Source of the DNA: JBHHUI01 sp965248775 | GTDB taxonomy: Bacteria > Chloroflexota > Anaerolineae > Anaerolineales > JBHHUI01 | DNA length: 64,000 nucleotides | Direction: 5' to 3' | NCBI GenBank assembly: GCA_965248775.1 | Contig: OZ252150.1 | Span: 2,914,001-2,978,000 of the forward strand | In this document: piece after piece, positions 8,954 to 16,959 of the stretch | Layout of the letters: each line of letters opens with the position of its first letter | Position numbering within the stretch: the stretch's first letter is position 1 | The notes under the pieces: generated by a model | Seen by the model: only the letters and a program-made list of their open reading frames with translations | The model's database searches: none | What the model was told of the DNA's origin: nothing | Made by a program: the position numbers and the translations under genes

Positions 8954-9562
8954 TTACGGTCCTCCCCTGGCTGCAATGGCGAGACCAGTAGAATAGTCCA
9001 GCCAGCTAACCTGCAGTGAGTTCTCGGCTTCAAGTTCTTCTTTGAACCGGAGGATTTTTTTATCGTGACCCGGCGGCCACGCAGGTTGCGGCAACAGATC
9101 GTCAACGATGTACAGTCCGCCGGCTTTGAGCAATGCCAGTGTTTCAGCCAAATTTTTGAACTTCCCCGGCCAAGTATCTGCAAAAATAAAATCGAAGGAC
9201 CGCTCGGCCTGCGCTTCGATAAACCTGGAGCCATCTTCCAGATGAAATGTGACACGGGGATCGTCCCCCAGATGTCGGCGGGCAACAGAAACGACTTCAT
9301 CTTCAAAGTCGACTGTGCTGAGTATTGCCGCTGCGTCCATTCCGGACAGTATCCATACTGTGCCTAGCCCGGTTCCTGTGCCAAGTTCCAGGAAGCGCCC
9401 ACCCAGTTTTGTGGCAGCCAACGTTCGCAAAAGGGCACCGGTCTGACGGTCAGAACCCAACTTGAATCCGAGTTCTTTTGTCGCAGCTTCAAGCACCTCT
9501 AGCTTGCCCGGCAGACGGCTAGTTTCAAAATCAAGCATGTCGTCTGCTAGCAACCACTTCAA
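8954..9562 (-). CDS. Class I SAM-dependent methyltransferase (O-methyltransferase-like)
   Basis: The 202-residue protein has the SAM-binding glycine motif FLELGTGTGLGT and motif II-like STVDFEDEVVSVARRHL. It then has FDFIFADTWPGK and VDDLLPQPAWPPG. The fold looks like family-3 O-methyltransferases. The start is TTG after a GGGGGA stretch, 15 bases past the oxidoreductase gene; an internal ATG at residue 9 is possible. Its substrate is unknown; being in the kynU operon it may act on a hydroxyanthranilate or on a pathway intermediate. Confidence 0.75.
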   Translation of the reverse strand: MKWLLADDMLDFETSRLPGKLEVLEAATKELGFKLGSDRQTGALLRTLAATKLGGRFLELGTGTGLGTVWILSGMDAAAILSTVDFEDEVVSVARRHLGDDPRVTFHLEDGSRFIEAQAERSFDFIFADTWPGKFKNLAETLALLKAGGLYIVDDLLPQPAWPPGHDKKILRFKEELEAENSLQVSWLDYSTGLAIAARGGP

Positions 9563-9577
9563 ATCCCCCAGCGGATC

Positions 9578-11095
9578 TCAGGCTGAAAAGCCCATCTCGG
9601 CCTCGACATCACCATCGAGTGCAATCTGTTTTCCTTCCGGCACAACAAAATCTGCCGGGATTTCAACTATTGTTTGGTTGGAGTCCAGCCCGCGATTTCC
9701 GGCGAAGTCGTAGGCGCGCACGTAGTAGGAATATGAATTGCCAGCCAGCGCATATTCTTCCACATGCGAAGCTGTCTTGGAAGAAGTCAGGTGCGCAAAC
9801 GGTCCGTTATTCACCGAACGAAAAATCTCGTAGCCATAAATGCCATGCGGGTCGTTTGCTTTTTCCCATGTCAGGCGCAGTTGTCCGTTCTCGCGCAGCT
9901 GTCCTTTTAGCTTGCCATCGGTCGGCCATTGGGGTGGCTCATGGTCATCGGGTGCTTCGGGCGCGTTCAAGATTCCGCGCGGCCACAGGCTGCCACAGAC
10001 AACCTTTTTGAAGTTCTCGTCGAGGTTTTTACAGACATTGCCGTAGATGCAACGGATGATCTGCGCTTCGCGACCATCGCGCGCTTTTTTCGGCCAATCC
10101 GGGTCTGCGAGCAATGCGCGTGCAAACCCCACCAGGTCGGCCTCGCCCGCTGCCAATATCCCCTCGGCCTGCGCGGGCAGGATAATCTTGCCAGTGGTCA
10201 CAATCGGAGTTGCATATCCATGTGCGTTGACGAACTCTTTGATCCCGGCCGCCAAATATACATTCGCGCCATCCTGATATTGCGCCGGCGGCATCGTGCG
10301 ATCACCGGAATAGCCAGTGTACGGATATAGCGGTTCGCCTTCCTTCTTAATTGCATCCTCGAACTTGCCACCTGCGGAGATACTGATGTAGTCCACACCG
10401 AGCTGCACCATACGCAATGCCATGTATTTGGATTCACTCAATCCATAACCACCCTTGATGGCCTCTTCGCCGTCGAAACGCACGCCGATTGGGAATTCCG
10501 AGCCCACGTTGCGGCGGACTTCTCCAATCACTTCACTCATCAGGCGCATGCGTCCTTCCAGGCTGCGGCCGCCGTACTCGTCAAGGCGTTTGTTGCGAGC
10601 GGACAGGAAGGACGAAAGGGTGTACGCGTGCGCCATGTGCAACTCGACCGCATCGTAGCCACATTCGCGCACACGCACGCTGGCCGCCCCATACGCTGTG
10701 ATGATGGCTTGAATATCATCTTTTGAAAGCATGTCGGTTGTTTGTCGCCAACCGCTGCGCGCGATTTTCAGAAAATGGATGATCTGAAGGGCGATCCTCG
10801 ACGGACTGTTGTCACGGACACGCGCCAGCATATCGCGGTGTCCTGAAATGAACTGGTCATCGGAAAGGCGCAGCAGTTGGCCGCTCTTGGCCTGATGTAC
10901 AGCAGTCGCCTCCACCACAATCAGGCCCGGCTCGCCGCGCGCAAAACGAACGTAGCGATCGGAAATATCCTGGTTGACAAAGCCATCCTCTCCCGACAAG
11001 CGAGTGACCATCGCGGTAAGCACCGTCCGGTTCGGTAGTTGCATGTTGTTTATATCGAGCGGCGAGAACAATTGTGGGTACTTGGGATGGCTCAT
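9578..11095 (-). CDS. NADH:flavin oxidoreductase (old yellow enzyme type) with a C-terminal fibronectin-like domain
   Basis: The 505-residue protein has an FMN-binding TIM barrel (about 1-360). Its motifs include ELHMAHAYTLSSFLSARNK, RLDEYGG, VDYISISAG and VGFARALLADPDW, followed by a cysteine cluster CIYGNVCKNLDENFKKVVC. Residues about 395-490 look like a fibronectin type III module (LRLTWEKANDPHGIYGYEIFR, YYVRAYDFAGNRG). The barrel resembles the reductase half of 2-aminobenzoyl-CoA monooxygenase/reductase, but the flavin monooxygenase half is absent. It overlaps the TetR gene by ATGA. A role in reducing an aryl-CoA or enone is plausible. A fibronectin-like tail on a cytoplasmic oxidoreductase is unusual. 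Confidence 0.85.
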   Translation of the reverse strand: MSHPKYPQLFSPLDINNMQLPNRTVLTAMVTRLSGEDGFVNQDISDRYVRFARGEPGLIVVEATAVHQAKSGQLLRLSDDQFISGHRDMLARVRDNSPSRIALQIIHFLKIARSGWRQTTDMLSKDDIQAIITAYGAASVRVRECGYDAVELHMAHAYTLSSFLSARNKRLDEYGGRSLEGRMRLMSEVIGEVRRNVGSEFPIGVRFDGEEAIKGGYGLSESKYMALRMVQLGVDYISISAGGKFEDAIKKEGEPLYPYTGYSGDRTMPPAQYQDGANVYLAAGIKEFVNAHGYATPIVTTGKIILPAQAEGILAAGEADLVGFARALLADPDWPKKARDGREAQIIRCIYGNVCKNLDENFKKVVCGSLWPRGILNAPEAPDDHEPPQWPTDGKLKGQLRENGQLRLTWEKANDPHGIYGYEIFRSVNNGPFAHLTSSKTASHVEEYALAGNSYSYYVRAYDFAGNRGLDSNQTIVEIPADFVVPEGKQIALDGDVEAEMGFSA

Positions 11096-11700
11096 ACTGC
11101 GACACCTTCCAGAAAAATATTCATTATGTGCTCTACAACGGCCTGCTCGCCCGTCAGATTCCGCAATGCAAACGGCGTTAGATCCACGTCCAAAATGGCA
11201 ACCAAATGCCAGGCCAGAATGCGCGCGGAGCCTGGACGAATTTCGCCGACTTCGATGCCGACAGCAATGACATTCTCCACCAGATCTGGCAACGCCGACT
11301 GGTAGGCGCGCACAATGCGGTTGCGAGCGGGATTATCAAATCTGTTTACATCCCGCCGAACCAAGTGCATCAGATCACGTTTGGCACGTGGGAGCTCAAC
11401 AAACACCTGCAAAAGGTGACGCAGATTCTCTGTGGCCGGAGCATCCGGTCGCAGGGCAGCACGCAACAATTTTCGTTTGGCGGCGAAATCAGTCCGAAAC
11501 ATGTCCACGTACAACGCTTCTTTGTTCTCGAAATGGTGATACAGCGCGCCGGTGGTAACACCGGCCTGGCGGGTAATATCGCGCATCGAAACCTCGGCGT
11601 AGTTCCGCGCCAGGAAAAGTTTTTCGGCCGCTGCGAGTACGCTGGAGATCGTTGCCTCCGAGCGAGCATATTTGCCGTGTGTGAGAACTGGTTGCACCAT
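11092..11700 (-). CDS. TetR/AcrR family transcriptional regulator
   Basis: The 202-residue protein has an N-terminal helix-turn-helix (MRDITRQAGVTTGALYHHFENKEAL, residues about 42-66) and a variable ligand domain. Seven bases separate it from kynU and its stop overlaps the next gene. It probably controls its own operon; the palindrome GTGAA-N4-TTCAC between the -35 and -10 boxes at 13224-13237 is the best operator candidate. The ligand may be kynurenine, anthranilate or an acyl-CoA (inference). Confidence 0.9.
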   Translation of the reverse strand: MVQPVLTHGKYARSEATISSVLAAAEKLFLARNYAEVSMRDITRQAGVTTGALYHHFENKEALYVDMFRTDFAAKRKLLRAALRPDAPATENLRHLLQVFVELPRAKRDLMHLVRRDVNRFDNPARNRIVRAYQSALPDLVENVIAVGIEVGEIRPGSARILAWHLVAILDVDLTPFALRNLTGEQAVVEHIMNIFLEGVAV

Positions 11701-11707
11701 CAGTCGA

Positions 11708-12988
11708 TCAGGTCACCGTCGGTGCTTCGCTCGAGAATTGCTTATACACACCGTATTTAAATAGACGTTCAATGCGAGTGATGGCGATATGGATTTCCTC
11801 GAAAGTTGTATACAGTGGGGTGATGCCGAGTCGAATATTGTCCGGCTCGCGGAAATCTGGAATGACATTCATGGCATTGATCATTGCCTTGTCGATCTGC
11901 AGGCCGTATTTATGACGAATGGAAACGTGCGAGCCACGCACGCGCGCGATACGCGGCGAGCCAAGCGTAAACCCGAGCGACGCGAGGAGCCGGTCGAAGA
12001 GATAGATCAGATATTCGGTCTGCAAGACAGATTTTTTTCGTAACGCCTCCATTCCAGCCTCCAGCAGGATATCGAGACCGGCTTCGATTGCGACGGCTGA
12101 GAGCATGGGTAGTGTCCCGGCGAGGAAACGACGGATATCCGGCTGAGGTTCGTAGTCCAGATCAAAATTGAATGGGGTCTGCTGCCCCATCCATCCCCAG
12201 ATCGGGCTGAGCAGCTCCTGTTGCAGATCTCGGCGCACATAGAGAAATGCCGGTGCGCCCGGACCGCCGTTGAGATACTTGTAGCTGCAACCTATCGCCA
12301 GGTCGACATGATTGCGGTTCAATTCCAGTGGGACAGCACCTACAGAATGCGAAAGATCCCACAGCGCGAGCGCGCCGGCTGCCTGCGCCGTTGCTGTGAT
12401 CGATCGCATGTCGTACATGTATCCGCTCTTGAAAGCCACGTGTGTCAACGAGACCAACACCGTGTCGCTGTTGATGCAGCGTGTGATGGCCACAGTGGGC
12501 ATATGCACTGTATCCGGTGAGCGCGCAACTTCGATTTCGTGGCCCTGCTCCAGCATTTGTACTGCACCCTGCATCACATAGAGGTCTGAAGGGAAATTGA
12601 ACTCATCGGTGACGATGGTCTTGCGTTCCGGACGCGCGCGCAACGCAGCGACGACGAGTTTAAATAGATTTACACTGGTTGAATCCGCCACCACTACTTC
12701 ATCCGGCTGTGCACCGATGAGGCCTGCTATCTTTGCGCCCAGGTCGGAGGGCGCGGTGAACCAGCTGTTGCCCCAACTTCGTACGAGACCCGCGCTCCAC
12801 TCCTCTGCGATCAAACGGCTCGTGCGTTCCGCTGCCCGCTGGGGCATTCGTCCGAGCGAGTTGCCGTCCAGATAAATCATGTCAGGTTCGGCGACGACGA
12901 ACTCACTGCGGAACTGACGCAGTGGGTCCACCCTGTCCATCTCTCGCGCGAATTCCGCTTCCAGAGAAAAGTTCTGCTGATCGTTCAT
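11708..12988 (-). CDS. kynU: Kynureninase
   Basis: The 426-residue PLP enzyme splits kynurenine (or 3-hydroxykynurenine) into anthranilate and alanine. Family landmarks are YLDGNSLGRMP near 39-49, the SWGNSWF loop, WDLSHSVGAVPLEL, and the PLP lysine K237 in GCSYKYLNGGPGAPAF. The segment GWMGQQTPF and the C-terminal RLGITPLYTTFEEI also fit. The ATG overlaps the stop of a short upstream ORF by four bases and has no strong Shine-Dalgarno of its own, which suggests translational coupling. No tryptophan dioxygenase or formamidase is in view, so kynurenine may come from elsewhere in the genome or the medium. Confidence 0.94.
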   Translation of the reverse strand: MNDQQNFSLEAEFAREMDRVDPLRQFRSEFVVAEPDMIYLDGNSLGRMPQRAAERTSRLIAEEWSAGLVRSWGNSWFTAPSDLGAKIAGLIGAQPDEVVVADSTSVNLFKLVVAALRARPERKTIVTDEFNFPSDLYVMQGAVQMLEQGHEIEVARSPDTVHMPTVAITRCINSDTVLVSLTHVAFKSGYMYDMRSITATAQAAGALALWDLSHSVGAVPLELNRNHVDLAIGCSYKYLNGGPGAPAFLYVRRDLQQELLSPIWGWMGQQTPFNFDLDYEPQPDIRRFLAGTLPMLSAVAIEAGLDILLEAGMEALRKKSVLQTEYLIYLFDRLLASLGFTLGSPRIARVRGSHVSIRHKYGLQIDKAMINAMNVIPDFREPDNIRLGITPLYTTFEEIHIAITRIERLFKYGVYKQFSSEAPTVT

Positions 12989-13176
12989 TCGAGGATACTC
13001 ACATCAAAAATCTGGTGTGCTGCTTGAAAGAGCATCTCCGAACGACACGACGTATATGGACTCTGCAACGTAACCAACCCTAGTTTACGGATATAGGTAC
13101 AGTAATGTATTTGGAAGGGTTGGACCACTCGATGGCCACGGATGGAATCGTCCTGCCAGGTGGCGGGCTCGAACAC
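12985..13176 (-). CDS. Short ORF translationally coupled to kynU
   Basis: A 63-codon ORF begins at GTG with GGAG five bases upstream and ends overlapping the kynU start (ATGA). The peptide (MFEPATWQDDSIRGHR to FDVSILE) matches no family I recognise. Its frame stays open a little upstream, so it could be the remnant of a longer gene. Spacing and coupling suggest that it is translated, perhaps as a leader ORF. Confidence 0.45.
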   Translation of the reverse strand: MFEPATWQDDSIRGHRVVQPFQIHYCTYIRKLGLVTLQSPYTSCRSEMLFQAAHQIFDVSILE

Positions 13177-13215
13177 GGCAACTCCAGAAAGGAAACCTAA
13201 CGCATGGTATGTTTT

Positions 13216-13243
13216 ATGATAGTGTGAATCTCTTCACTGTCAA
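13216..13243 (-). promoter_or_regulatory. Promoter of the kynU operon with a palindrome between -35 and -10
   Basis: On the minus strand TTGACA (13243-13238), a 16-base spacer and TATCAT (13221-13216) form a strong sigma-70-type promoter. The spacer contains the perfect inverted repeat GTGAA-N4-TTCAC (13224-13237). This is a classic place for a TetR-type operator, so it is a candidate site for the operon's own TetR protein. Confidence 0.6.
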
Positions 13244-13360
13244 GACAGGATTGGATTAAGCACAGTCAATGAGTAAATCGCGACGCTGTTTGCGAATCCA
13301 TGCAGGTTGGCTACAATGCCTGCTATCCGATATTAACGATATTTCAGAGAACAGACAGCC

Positions 13361-13855
13361 ATGAGAATTACAATCAAACAAATCGCACTCCTAACAGTTT
13401 TTGGCGTGCTGATTGCCGCTTGCGGGCTGGCACCCGCCCCACCACCCACCGTGCCTCCAACTGCTACATTCACACCCGAACCCACCGCCACGATCACGCC
13501 TACCTTCGGGCCGCCCGAATACATCGAGGCCGTCTATTGCTGGCTCTCTCCGGTCGACGATGGCGAATTCAACATGCTCCGCTTCTTTGGCAACGGCACT
13601 GTGTTGGATGCCACAGTACAACCATTTACAGATTGCGACGACGCCTGGGCGACTGTCAAGAACCATATGATCCTAGAGAACGAACAGTCCCACGGACACG
13701 GTCAGTATCAACTGTCCGAAGATCGGATCCAGTTCGAACTGGCCGCGCCCCACTCGACGACAATCGTCGGTGAAGTGTTTGGCACGCTAGAAGGCAGTCG
13801 AATGATACTCACCAAAGGCGGGGCAACGCAAGAATATATACGCGTAGTGCCCTGA
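13361..13855 (+). CDS. Secreted lipoprotein of unknown function
   Basis: The 164-residue protein begins with a lipoprotein signal (GVLIAAC, lipidated Cys at 21). A Thr/Pro linker (PTVPPTATFTPEPTATITP) follows and then a domain of about 110 residues containing two cysteines. Such linkers are common in Chloroflexota exported proteins. No domain is recognised. A possible promoter is TTGCGA-16-TACAAT ending near 13318. Confidence 0.75.
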   Translation: MRITIKQIALLTVFGVLIAACGLAPAPPPTVPPTATFTPEPTATITPTFGPPEYIEAVYCWLSPVDDGEFNMLRFFGNGTVLDATVQPFTDCDDAWATVKNHMILENEQSHGHGQYQLSEDRIQFELAAPHSTTIVGEVFGTLEGSRMILTKGGATQEYIRVVP

Positions 13856-13903
13856 GTCACTGCTCGGACTGATCGTCGCCGCCTAAAGAAAGAGAGACCC
13901 CCG

Positions 13904-15072
13904 ATGGATACTCCAATAGAAGAACAAGCGGAAATGCAAGAACCAGCTCCCGCCAAACAGGCAGGCTGCCTGGCTCGCGGTCTGGTTTTGTGCTTACGTT
14001 GTTGCTCGTAATTACACTGCCGCTAGCCCTGCTCGACCTCGACATCTGGCGTGTCGTCTTCAATGCAGATCTTATAAAGAACCTGATCACTGACGAAGTC
14101 GTCAACTCGGACCTTGTGCCGGTGGCGCTTGAATGGTTTTCGGAAGAGCGTGCGGAACAACGCGTCCGGGATGGGGTAGCACTTACAGGCGTGGATGAGC
14201 CGGATATGGTGGTGTTATTGTCGTTTATGGATCGCGCCGCATGGCGTGCCGTCAGAACCGAAGTCCTTACTGACGAGTTCCTAACCCATCTCGTATCCGT
14301 CACGGTTGATGGCACTTATGAATGGATCGATTCCGAGAACATCGTGCCCCAGGTCACATATGATCTGAGACAATTTATTGATCGAGTAGACACGGAACAT
14401 GGCACAAACTCCGTCGTCATTGCGTACGATCAGTCAAACCCGTGCACCGAAGAAGAGATTGCCGACTTCCTGGCCCGGTTGGCTGCCGCCCCACCCGGTT
14501 CGGAAGTACTTTACAACCTGTGCGAGTTTCCAGACCCCTGGCATGACGATCAGTTCATGGATTACGTGAATGCGCTGTTCAAGGTAGTGGAAAATGTTCC
14601 GCCAGAATTCGCATTGACGGACGAACTCGCGGCGACCGTAAATTTGCCAGGCGTGGGGCCGGAAGCACTCAAGCGACAGGTGCGTCTGATCCGCTTTGCG
14701 GGGATGTGGGCCTGGCTTGTGCCGCTGCTCTTAGTGATGCTTATTGCTGCGATCATCGTCCGCAACCGCCAGACGCTCGGACGCTGGCTCGGTTATCCAT
14801 TTCTCGGAGGCGGATTACTGGCAATCCTTCCGGCGCTGGTCTACAAACCGCTTATAACAAGTGTGTTGGGCAGCGGTGTCTTGAGCGAAACACCGGACCT
14901 GATTCGGGTGGAAGCCGTGCGGATAATCTTGCGGCTGGCTGACGCAATCTTCCAGCCACTACTCACCCAGGCGATTGTGGTTATTGTTCTGGCGATCACC
15001 CTCATTGTTGTCGGTATCCTGGCAAAGCCAAAGCAGGCAACGGCTAAGCCGCAGCCGGCAGAAACCGAATAA
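13904..15072 (+). CDS. Membrane protein of unknown function, probable frameshift near the N-terminus
   Basis: The main frame (from GTG at 13990) gives 360 residues: one N-terminal membrane helix (LTLLLVITLPLALL), a large extracytoplasmic domain with two cysteines, and three to four C-terminal membrane helices. No family is recognised. The ATG at 13904 opens a different frame coding MDTPIEEQAEMQEPAPAKQ..GCLARGLV, a good cytoplasmic N-terminus directly before the first helix. One base lost near 13980-13990 (GGTTTTGTGC) would explain this. The C-terminus is rich in Lys/Ala/Pro. The gene runs with the lipid kinase downstream, 24 bases apart. Confidence 0.65.
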
Positions 15073-15096
15073 ACAATTTCGCAACCCGGAGACTCC

Positions 15097-16020
15097 ATGT
15101 CCAAAGTCATGCTGATATTTAACCCGGCGGCCGACCGGGGGCGTTCCGGGCAGAAGGCTTCCGATCTGCGCGCGATGGTGGACAAGATGGGCGGCGCAGA
15201 GTGGGCTGCCACGGAATATCCCGCTCATGCCGCCGAAATCGCACGAGAGGCTGGCAAGAAGAAGTTCGACACCGTCGTGGCAATGGGCGGCGACGGCACG
15301 GTGCACGAAGTAGTCAACGGGTTGATGCAAGTGAAACCGAAACGACGCCCCAACCTGGGCGTTGTGCCGATCGGTTCGGGCAACGACTTCGCCTGGGCCT
15401 CCGGGATCAGTTTGAACTTGCAGGAGGCGATGGAGACCGCCTTTCGCGGATCGCCCCATCCTATCGACATCGGCTCCATCACGGATGGCACCGGGCGTAC
15501 AGAGTACTGGGACAATTCTGCCGGCATGCTGATCGTGGCCGCCATTAACATCCAGAGCCGTCGCATTACGCGCATCTACGGCTTCGCTATGTATCTACTC
15601 GCGACCATCCGCGGCATCATCGAAAACTATGATCCTACGAAGGTGAAGCTGACCGTGGACGGCGAGACCAGCGAGCACGAGTTGATTTTGTTCGTGGTCG
15701 GCAACGGCCCGCGCGAGGGAGGTGGCTTCCTGACCAATCCCGACGCCAAGAACGACGACGGTATTTTCAACTACTTCATGTCTGACCACATATCTCGCCC
15801 GCTGATGTTCCGCCTCCTCCCGGAGGTTATGCAAGGTCGCCAAGAACGCTTTCCGTTTGTCACTTTTGGCAAAGGCAAAAAATTTCATTTGGAAGCGGAT
15901 CGCGCGGTGCCGATCCACCTCGACGGAGAACTGTGGGCGCCTTACGAAGCAGATGTCCGCGAGCTAACAATCGAGATGCACCCGGCGGCGATAAACTTAA
16001 TCCGCAAGGAGGCTGTCTGA
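15097..16020 (+). CDS. Diacylglycerol/lipid kinase (YegS/DgkB family)
   Basis: The 307-residue protein starts with LIFNPAADRGR and has the kinase catalytic motif VVAMGGDGTVHEVVNGL, then VVPIGSGNDFAWASGI. These are hallmarks of the DAGK catalytic domain that phosphorylates diacylglycerol or sphingoid-like lipids with ATP at the membrane. The C-terminal half (GNGPREGGGF, NDDGIFNYF) fits the YegS lobe. The start has a GGAGA Shine-Dalgarno. It is followed after one base by a methyltransferase-like gene. Confidence 0.9.
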   Translation: MSKVMLIFNPAADRGRSGQKASDLRAMVDKMGGAEWAATEYPAHAAEIAREAGKKKFDTVVAMGGDGTVHEVVNGLMQVKPKRRPNLGVVPIGSGNDFAWASGISLNLQEAMETAFRGSPHPIDIGSITDGTGRTEYWDNSAGMLIVAAINIQSRRITRIYGFAMYLLATIRGIIENYDPTKVKLTVDGETSEHELILFVVGNGPREGGGFLTNPDAKNDDGIFNYFMSDHISRPLMFRLLPEVMQGRQERFPFVTFGKGKKFHLEADRAVPIHLDGELWAPYEADVRELTIEMHPAAINLIRKEAV

Positions 16021-16021
16021 A

Positions 16022-16656
16022 ATGCTTTGCAGCTGTTGTACCGAAAACGTCAACGATCTCGATAACACATTTGGCGATAAATACGCCCGCCGCTACGCGC
16101 GCCGCTATCCCAAAAAAGGATTGCACACCTGCTTGCCTATAAAGGTGAGCCGCTTAAGGTGTTGGACATCGGCGGTGGTATTGGCAGCATTCATCACGAG
16201 TTGTTACGCCGTGGCATTGCCGCCTCCGCTGTTGGGGTGGACGCCTCGTCAGCGTATACCCAGGCAGCAGAATTGAACGCACAGAAGCTGGAACTGACAG
16301 AACAGACCGAGTACCATCACGCCGACTTCGCTCTCCATGCCGACGATTTCGAAGCCGCCGATGTAGTTGTGCTGGACCGCGTGATCTGCTGTTACCCACA
16401 CCTGGAAGAATTATTGACTGCGGCAGCAGAGCGGTCGCAGAAATTTCTCGCACTCTCTTTCCCACGTGAAGAGTGGTGGATCAAAGTGGTCTGGCAAATC
16501 GAGGATTTATTTCTGGAGCTCAAGCGCAACAAATTTCATTCGTACATTCACCCCCACGACAAGATAAACGCTGTCGCCGAGCAGGCCGGACTCAGGCCGG
16601 TACATTTCGATCGACAAGGCATCTGGCAAATCGCGGTGTTTGAGCGGTCGGCTTAG
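16022..16656 (+). pseudogene. SAM-dependent methyltransferase with a frameshift in an A-tract
   Basis: The first frame gives MLCSCCTENVNDLDNTFGDK..RYARRYPKKGL, a cysteine-rich start seen in a small class of methyltransferases. The frame is lost at the run of six A at 16112-16117. The second frame reads on from there as RIAHLLAYKGEPLKVLDIGGGIG with the SAM motif. It continues through DASSAYTQAAELNAQ and VVLDRVICCYPHLEELL to the stop at 16656. Joined, the two frames make one protein of about 211 residues. The homopolymer site makes a sequencing or slippage error likely. Confidence 0.75.
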
Positions 16657-16717
16657 CGATAAAATTTATGGAGCGATATTCGTGAGCTGAAGATTTATGG
16701 ATTACTGGAGTTACACA

Positions 16718-16934
16718 ATGGCAGACGACACTTCCCAAAAACACACGGCTTTCAACCATCACATCCCCGCCGAAGCCCGCGCGCCACGAAATGCACAAGA
16801 GTTCGGAGGCGCTGTTGCCACCCGGCTTTGTGGAGCACCGTCGGACAGCTCGGCGCGAAGTGTTACTCGCCGTTCGGAGTCTGGTGGACGCAGCCCTGGA
16901 GCACATGGAATCTGACGAAGAGACGAAGAGCTAG
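16718..16934 (+). pseudogene. Small basic protein, about 72 residues, split by a frameshift
   Basis: An ATG at 16718 with GGAG upstream opens MADDTSQKHTAFNHHIPAEARA. Near 16780-16788 (CCCGCGCGCC) the sense moves to another frame, RHEMHKSSEALLPPGFVEHR..ARREVLLAVRSLVDAALEHMES, ending at 16934. The second half alone could start at the ATG at 16791 (47 codons). The ARREVLLAVRSLVDAAL helix looks like a real small protein. Its function is unknown. Confidence 0.5.
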
Positions 16935-16959
16935 TAAGACTCGCGACGCGCGCTGCACT

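Noticed and set aside
13441..13505. Short tandem repeat of Thr/Pro codons
   Set aside because: This is a normal linker seen in several exported proteins of the window, not an array.
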